The notes under the pieces are model-generated. The model had not been told where the DNA came from and did no database searches. It worked only from the letters and a program-made list of their open reading frames with translations. The translations under genes were made by a program, and so were the position numbers. A stretch of DNA of 12,052 nucleotides from Omnitrophica bacterium GWA2_52_8. Lineage in GTDB: Bacteria > Omnitrophota > Omnitrophia > Omnitrophales > Aquincolibacteriaceae. Shown here in pieces: positions 7,747 through 12,052 of the stretch. Numbering within the stretch: position 1 is the stretch's first letter; the number at the start of each line of letters is the position of its first letter. Location: the NCBI GenBank assembly GCA_001804025.1, contig MHFC01000134.1:13770-25821 (forward strand). Direction: 5' to 3'.

Positions 7747-7752
7747 GGCTAG

Positions 7753-7780
7753 AGTCTACTTAAATTTTTTGATCTTTCAA
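7753..7780 (-). promoter_or_regulatory. Weak candidate promoter of smc
   Basis: On the minus strand TTGAAA (7775-7780; five of six) is 16 bases from TAGACT (7753-7758; four of six). Transcription would then start at or next to the A of the smc ATG, giving a leaderless mRNA. That fits the lack of a ribosome binding site, but the -10 box is poor and smc could instead be expressed from the fab promoter. Confidence 0.25.
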
Positions 7781-7783
7781 GAG

Positions 7784-7813
7784 GTATTGACGGGTATTGA
7801 CGGGTATTGACGG
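7784..7813. repeat. Three tandem copies of a 10-bp unit upstream of smc
   Basis: GTATTGACGG is repeated three times without change at 7784-7793, 7794-7803 and 7804-7813 (CCGTCAATAC on the coding strand). A lone GTATTGA occurs 59 bases further on at 7872-7878. The 10-bp period would put each copy on nearly the same face of the helix, as in an array of protein binding sites, but replication slippage could also make it. It lies in the fabF-smc gap, 38 bases before the smc ATG. Confidence 0.9.
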
Positions 7814-7902
7814 GTCTCTGGCCGCGGAGGAGCTGTGAAACAGTTTTGATTAATTAATGGAAGGATCGATCGTATTGAGATCCGTGTGACTTGCGTGCGG
7901 AA

Positions 7903-9150
7903 TCAGGCGTCGAACGCTTTGAATATGATGCAGGCATTATGTCCGCCGAATCCCAAAGAATTGGACATAACATAGCGGAGTTTTCGGCTGACAGCCTCAT
8001 TCGGCGTATAATTGAGGTCACATTCAGGATCCGGTACTCGGTAGTTGATCGTCGGAGGCACGATGCTATCGCGAATGGCCAGAACACAAGCGACCGCCTC
8101 AATGCCCCCCGCGGCTCCTAAAAGATGGCCAGTCATCGATTTTGTTGAGCTAATGGCGATTTTTCTCGCAATGCTTTCACCAAACGTTTTTTTGATGGCG
8201 AGGGTTTCAACCTTGTCATTCATGGGAGTTGACGTGCCGTGAGCGTTGATATAGTCAATATCCGAAGGTGTAATATTTGCGGATTTCAGAGCAACGGACA
8301 TGCAGCGTGCGGCCCCCTCACCCGTCGGATCGGGAGCGGTAATATGACTCGCATCCGAGGTCATGCCATAGCCTACAATTTCGGCATAAATATAAGCATT
8401 TCTTTTAAGCGCATGCGGAAGTGACTCAAGAACAAGAACGCCGCACCCTTCCCCCATAACAAATCCGTTGCGCGTACGATCAAAAGGACGCGAAGCTGTT
8501 TCCGGAGCATCATTGTGCGTGCTTAAAGCTTTCATGGCATCAAATCCGCCAAATCCGAGCGCGGTGATGCATGACTCGGTTCCGCCGGCCAGCATGACAT
8601 CGGCCTCGTCTCTCTGAATAATTTTAAAGGCGTCCCCAATCGCATTTGATCCTGTCGCACACGCGGTTGCGACACAATTATTAGGTCCTTTCAATCCAAA
8701 AGAAATGGAAATTTGCCCCGGAGCCATATTCACGATCAGCATCGGGATCAGAAAGGGTGAAACCCGTCCCGGGCCTTTCGTGAGCAGGATTTTGTGCTGC
8801 TCTTCGATAGTGCGGAGTCCTCCGATCCCGGATCCGACCAAAACGCCGATGCGGTAAGGATCTTCTTTTGGGATATCCAGTTTCGAATCGGCAAGCGCCA
8901 TGTGCGCCGTTGCAACGGCAAACTGAACAAACCGGTCGGTTTTTTTTAATTCTTTAGGTTTTAGATAGAGTGCGGGGTCAAAATTTTTTACTTCAGCGGC
9001 GACTTTGGAATTGAACGGTGCCCGGTCAATTTGCGTAAGCAGTCCGACACCGCTGCGGCCTTGGACAAGGGACTTCCAACTTTCAGCGGCGGTGACGGCC
9101 AGCGGAGTGATCATACCGGCACCGGTTATTACCACACGGGTGGTTTTCAC
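7903..9150 (-). CDS. fabF: 3-oxoacyl-[ACP] synthase II
   Basis: Beta-ketoacyl-ACP synthase that condenses malonyl-ACP with growing acyl-ACP chains. The 415-residue thiolase-fold protein has the KAS I/II Cys-His-His triad: Cys164 in [11 protein letters not shown], His304 in NAHGTSTP, and His342 in [13 protein letters not shown], with Lys337 nearby. The C-terminal gate motif SLGFGGHNA (398-406) is present. FabF is preferred over FabB by overall pattern and by position beside acpP. The start is GTG (9150-9148): [12 protein letters not shown] fits the family, and an in-frame TAA three codons upstream rules out a longer form. No Shine-Dalgarno sequence is seen; the 49-base gap after acpP instead carries AATCTCC twice on the coding strand (9162-9168, 9188-9194). 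It is followed by 156 noncoding bases before smc, with no clear terminator. Confidence 0.97.
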   Translation of the reverse strand: MKTTRVVITGAGMITPLAVTAAESWKSLVQGRSGVGLLTQIDRAPFNSKVAAEVKNFDPALYLKPKELKKTDRFVQFAVATAHMALADSKLDIPKEDPYRIGVLVGSGIGGLRTIEEQHKILLTKGPGRVSPFLIPMLIVNMAPGQISISFGLKGPNNCVATACATGSNAIGDAFKIIQRDEADVMLAGGTESCITALGFGGFDAMKALSTHNDAPETASRPFDRTRNGFVMGEGCGVLVLESLPHALKRNAYIYAEIVGYGMTSDASHITAPDPTGEGAARCMSVALKSANITPSDIDYINAHGTSTPMNDKVETLAIKKTFGESIARKIAISSTKSMTGHLLGAAGGIEAVACVLAIRDSIVPPTINYRVPDPECDLNYTPNEAVSRKLRYVMSNSLGFGGHNACIIFKAFDA

Positions 9151-9199
9151 GGGAGTTTATCGGAGATTAAATTTTTTGATGATAAAAGGAGATTCTGCG

Positions 9200-9439
9200 C
9201 TATTTGGCCGCGGATTTTTCTTCGATGTACTTCACCGCGTCGCCGACTGTTTGTATTTTTTCGGCGTCTTCATCAGGGATTTCACAGCCAAATTCTTCTT
9301 CAAGCGCCATTACCAGTTCTACGGTATCTAAAGAATCAGCCCCAAGATCATCAACGAATGATGCTTCGGGGACCACTTCCTCAGCCTTCACTCCTAATTG
9401 CTCGACTATAATTTCGGTAATTTTTTCTTGAATCCCCAT
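9200..9439 (-). CDS. acpP: Acyl carrier protein
   Basis: Small acidic carrier that holds fatty acyl intermediates on a phosphopantetheine arm. The 79-residue protein has the attachment site Ser36 in [20 protein letters not shown], the four-helix pattern and the strong acidity typical of the family. Gene context (fabG upstream, fabF downstream) confirms fatty acid synthesis rather than a polyketide role. It has the best ribosome binding site in the window (AGGAGGAG), as expected for one of the most abundant cell proteins. A 9-bp direct repeat lies just upstream of that site. Confidence 0.98.
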   Translation of the reverse strand: MGIQEKITEIIVEQLGVKAEEVVPEASFVDDLGADSLDTVELVMALEEEFGCEIPDEDAEKIQTVGDAVKYIEEKSAAK

Positions 9440-9442
9440 TGA

Positions 9443-9450
9443 CTCCTCCT
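9443..9450 (-). promoter_or_regulatory. Strong ribosome binding site of acpP
   Basis: AGGAGGAG on the minus strand; its AGGAGG core ends five bases before the ATG at 9439. It is much stronger than the sites of the neighbouring fab genes, which have none visible, so acpP can be translated at a higher rate from a shared mRNA. Confidence 0.85.
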
Positions 9451-9452
9451 GT

Positions 9453-9474
9453 GTGATAATTCTAAGTGATAATT
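9453..9474. repeat. 9-bp direct repeat upstream of acpP
   Basis: GTGATAATT occurs at 9453-9461 and again at 9466-9474 (AATTATCAC on the coding strand), a 13-bp period, directly upstream of the acpP ribosome binding site. It could be an operator or part of a promoter; the TAGAAT on the coding strand between the copies lacks a matching -35 box. The repeat itself is certain, its role is not. Confidence 0.75.
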
Positions 9475-9499
9475 GCTGGTAAATTTGTTCCGGTTTTTA

Positions 9500-10246
9500 T
9501 TAGGTAATCATTCCGCCATCAACAACCAGAACCTGTCCGGTAATATAGCGCGAACTATCTGACGCCAAAAAAACAGCGGCTTCGGCAACGTCTCGAGGTT
9601 CGCCAACATATCCGAGCGGTATTAATTTGAGAATTTCCTGCCGCTGCTGCTCGGATAGCTTATCGGTCATCCGCGTATGGATGAACCCGGGGGCAATGGC
9701 GTTCACTCGAATATTCCGCTTGCAAAGCTCTTTTGCCGTCGATTTTGAAAGCGCGATCAAGCCTGCTTTGGATGCGGCATAGTTTGCTTGACCTGCATTA
9801 CCCGTAATTCCGATGATCGATGCGATATTAATGATCACACCGGACCGTTGTTTTACCATCGGCCGGGCACAGGCTTTCATAAATAGAAAAGCGCCTTTTA
9901 AATTTGTCGAAAGAACGTCATCCCAATCGCTTTCGGGCATGAGCGCGAGCAAATTGTCTTTCGTCCTGCCCGCATTGTTGACAAGTATATCTACCTTTCC
10001 TAGGGTGTCAAGCGCTTTTTTAATAACTTGATTGACTTCATCTCCAATGCTGACATTGGCTTGCGTCAAAATTGCGTCGCAGCAGCCCTGCTCGTTTAAC
10101 AACCGGTTTGTTTCTTGAAGATTTTCCAAAGCGCTGGCTGAAAGTACGAGCTTAGCTCCTTCTTTTGCAAACGCCAAAGCGATCGCTTGTCCAATTCCAC
10201 GGCTGGCACCGGTAATAATTGCGACTTTGTCTTTTAGCTTTGTCAT
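9500..10246 (-). CDS. fabG: 3-oxoacyl-[ACP] reductase
   Basis: NADPH-dependent short-chain dehydrogenase that reduces beta-ketoacyl-ACP, the first reductive step of each elongation round. The 248-residue protein has the Rossmann motif TGASRGIG (12-19), NNAG (90-93), and the catalytic Asn115, Ser143, Tyr156 and Lys160 (YAASK). The C-terminal GQVLVVDGG (237-245) is also typical. The ATG lies seven bases after the fabD stop and has no Shine-Dalgarno sequence, so coupling to fabD is likely. Short-chain dehydrogenases are diverse, but length, motifs and place in the fab cluster make FabG secure. Confidence 0.97.
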   Translation of the reverse strand: MTKLKDKVAIITGASRGIGQAIALAFAKEGAKLVLSASALENLQETNRLLNEQGCCDAILTQANVSIGDEVNQVIKKALDTLGKVDILVNNAGRTKDNLLALMPESDWDDVLSTNLKGAFLFMKACARPMVKQRSGVIINIASIIGITGNAGQANYAASKAGLIALSKSTAKELCKRNIRVNAIAPGFIHTRMTDKLSEQQRQEILKLIPLGYVGEPRDVAEAAVFLASDSSRYITGQVLVVDGGMIT

Positions 10247-10253
10247 CGTGAGA

Positions 10254-11198
10254 TCATAATGGTTTCAAAATACCGTGTTCCAATTTTTCAAAGTCCCCCT
10301 TAAGCTCGCACGGCTCAACGGTAAAAGAACAGTTACATTTGCGCGCGAGACCTCTGAGGACCTTTCCGGGACCTATTTCAATTGCAAACTGTATGTCCCG
10401 ATTAGAGGCCCGAAGCATTGTTTCTGTCCACCGGACGGGGCTGACTAACTGGAGGGCCAGTAAATTTCGGATTTCATCGGGCTGAGTTGCGGGCACAGAC
10501 GAAGCATTTGGAATAAAAACGCACTCAGGAGGAGCAATTTTTGTAGTGGAAAGCGCCGACTGCAACTGAGTTTGCGCATCTTTCATCAACGAAGAATGAA
10601 ATGCTCCCCCAACCTTAAGGGGAATGGCGCGCTTGGCCCCGCCCTCTTCGGCAAGACGGCAAGCGGCAGTAATCGCCTCAAGATTTCCGGACAGCACGAT
10701 TTGATCCGGGGAATTCAAATTTGCAATTTCACAACCGGTATGCTTGGCAATTGCAACGCATTCATTTTGGGTCAGTCCGATCACGGAGGCCATCGTGCCG
10801 GGATTGTTGATGGCCGATTGCTCCATGGCCTCCGCACGTTTTTTTACTAAAACAAGGCCGTCTTCAAATCGGATCGAACCGGCTGCTACCAGGGCCGTAA
10901 ACTCTCCCAAGCTGAGTCCGGCGGCAAGCGCGGGCTTAAGTCCAGGAAATTTTTGTGCCAGCACCCGCAGGGCCGCAATGCTGGTGACAAAAATTGCGGG
11001 CTGAGCATAGACGGTTCGCGTCAATGTTTCTTCCGGGCCGCGGGTGCAAATTTCTTCGATCGAATATCCGAGCACCTCGCGCGCGGTGTCAAAGACTTTC
11101 TTTGCGGCCGTGAAATTTTCGATCAGTTCGCGGCCCATTCCGACGTATTGCGATCCTTGTCCCGGAAATAAATAGGCTATCGAGGATTGAGTCGACAT
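10254..11198 (-). CDS. fabD: Malonyl-CoA:ACP transacylase
   Basis: Transfers malonate from malonyl-CoA to the phosphopantetheine arm of ACP, supplying the two-carbon donor. The 314-residue protein begins with FPGQGSQYVGMG (11-22), which includes the oxyanion-hole glutamine. It has the nucleophile Ser96 in AGLSLGEF, Arg121 for the malonate carboxylate and the catalytic His201 in GGAFHSSLM. The residue before the nucleophile is Leu rather than the His of the common GHSLGE motif; I recall the GLSLGE form from cyanobacterial and chloroplast enzymes, so it does not suggest loss of function. The ATG follows the fabH stop by a single base, which implies tight coupling. Confidence 0.97.
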   Translation of the reverse strand: MSTQSSIAYLFPGQGSQYVGMGRELIENFTAAKKVFDTAREVLGYSIEEICTRGPEETLTRTVYAQPAIFVTSIAALRVLAQKFPGLKPALAAGLSLGEFTALVAAGSIRFEDGLVLVKKRAEAMEQSAINNPGTMASVIGLTQNECVAIAKHTGCEIANLNSPDQIVLSGNLEAITAACRLAEEGGAKRAIPLKVGGAFHSSLMKDAQTQLQSALSTTKIAPPECVFIPNASSVPATQPDEIRNLLALQLVSPVRWTETMLRASNRDIQFAIEIGPGKVLRGLARKCNCSFTVEPCELKGDFEKLEHGILKPL

Positions 11199-11199
11199 G

Positions 11200-12052
11200 C
11201 TACCACCGGATTAATGTTGCCGCCCATGTAAGGCCTCCGCCAAATGCCACCAGCATCACATTGTCCCCAGATTTGATCTTGCCTGATTTAACCGCCTCAT
11301 ATAGCGCAACAATGGTTGAAGCGCTGGACATGTTGCCGTATTTTTCGACATTGATGAAAACACGGTCCATCGGCAGTTCCAAACGATTGCTTACCGCTTG
11401 AAGGATTCTCATGTTTGCCTGATGCGGAATCAGGCAATGGATGTCCGAGATTTGAAGATTACATTCCTGCAGCACGTGCCGGACTGCCGCGTCCATAGTC
11501 CGTACGGCCACCTTAAAGACCTCAGAGCCCTGCATTTTAAGGTAATGCAGCCCTTGCGCGACCGTTTCCGATGAAGTTGGCTGGACGGACCCGCCTGCCG
11601 GAATTTTTAACAAGTCCGCTTGAGAACCGTCTGATCCCAGATGAGAAGTTTGGATCCCACGCCCATTTTGCGATCGGCTCAAAACTGCGGCACCGGCACC
11701 ATCCCCGAACAAAACGCAGGTGGAGCGGTCTTTCCAATCAATGAAACTCGATAAGACTTCTGTGCCGACTACCAGAACATTGTGATACATGCCGCACCGG
11801 ACAAACGCATCTGCAGTTGCCAATGCATAAGTAAATCCGGAACAAGCAGCTGCCAGATCGAAGGCCCCGCATTTGGCATTGATCTTGTATTGGATCCCGC
11901 AAGCGGTCGAAGGAAACAGCATATCCGGGGTAATGGTCGCAACAATGATCAGGTCGATGTCCTGCGCTGTGATCCCGGCATCCCGGATGGCTTCCAGCGC
12001 CGCCTTGGTCCCCAAATCGCTCGCACATTCACCGGCGGCGGCAACATGGCGC
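11200..12052 (-). CDS. fabH: 3-oxoacyl-[ACP] synthase III, 5' end missing
   Basis: Starts fatty acid synthesis by condensing acetyl-CoA, or another short primer, with malonyl-ACP. The open frame continues to the window edge, where it reads AHVAAAGECASDLGTKAALE, matching the family region after the missing N-terminus; roughly 40-45 residues are absent. The catalytic triad is present: Cys in AAACSGF (codon 11842-11844), His in IPHQANMRI (11422-11424) and Asn in EKYGNMSSAS (11332-11334). The GDGAGAAVL segment and the C-terminal FGGGLTWAA are also typical. The TTG at 12015 is an internal codon, not the start. It is the first fab gene seen here, and the operon promoter must lie beyond 12052. Primer preference (straight or branched) cannot be read from the sequence. 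Confidence 0.96.
   Translation of the reverse strand, partial: RHVAAAGECASDLGTKAALEAIRDAGITAQDIDLIIVATITPDMLFPSTACGIQYKINAKCGAFDLAAACSGFTYALATADAFVRCGMYHNVLVVGTEVLSSFIDWKDRSTCVLFGDGAGAAVLSRSQNGRGIQTSHLGSDGSQADLLKIPAGGSVQPTSSETVAQGLHYLKMQGSEVFKVAVRTMDAAVRHVLQECNLQISDIHCLIPHQANMRILQAVSNRLELPMDRVFINVEKYGNMSSASTIVALYEAVKSGKIKSGDNVMLVAFGGGLTWAATLIRW

Noticed and set aside
7860..7885. GGATC/GATCC inverted repeat after fabF as a terminator
   Set aside because: Only five base pairs around an 11-base loop and no U-run after it.
1..12052. Mobile elements, CRISPR, tRNA or defence genes
   Set aside because: Nearly all sequence is explained by core genes on one strand; no transposase, spaced repeat array or tRNA-like fold was seen.

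Overview
The window is a dense block of bacterial housekeeping genes, all on the minus strand and therefore read from high to low coordinates: fabH (5' end missing), fabD, fabG, acpP, fabF, smc, pgsA, plsY, a small PC4-like gene, recA, recX and alaS (only its first 251 codons). The largest gap between coding regions is 156 bases. I see no rRNA, tRNA, CRISPR array, insertion sequence or phage gene.

Region 9-12 kb with fabF is a type II fatty acid synthesis operon. FabD loads malonate onto ACP, FabH starts the chain, FabF elongates it, FabG reduces it, and AcpP carries the intermediates. smc (chromosome organisation) follows, then pgsA and plsY, two membrane enzymes of phospholipid synthesis that use the acyl chains. 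The lower 3 kb is the DNA repair string recA-recX-alaS, preceded by a separately promoted gene for an 83-residue protein resembling the PC4/p15 single-stranded DNA-binding domain.

The clearest regulatory signals are sigma-70-type promoters in front of the PC4-like gene (with an A/T-rich upstream stretch) and in front of recA. Smaller signals are a hairpin with a mini-ORF between recA and recX, a 10-bp tandem repeat in the smc leader, and a 9-bp direct repeat in front of acpP. Strong Shine-Dalgarno sequences occur only at acpP, recA and the PC4-like gene. Most other starts have none and may depend on translational coupling.

The organism is a bacterium of moderate GC content. The gene order, the bacterial PC4-like protein, the sparse Shine-Dalgarno use and the lack of rnc between fabF and smc would fit a candidate phylum such as Omnitrophota or a neighbour of the PVC group. 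That placement is a weak inference from memory; a recA or smc phylogeny would decide it. I found no clearly novel multi-gene system. The items most worth a second look are the PC4-like gene next to recA, the recA-recX leader, the smc leader repeat and the glycine-poor SMC hinge.
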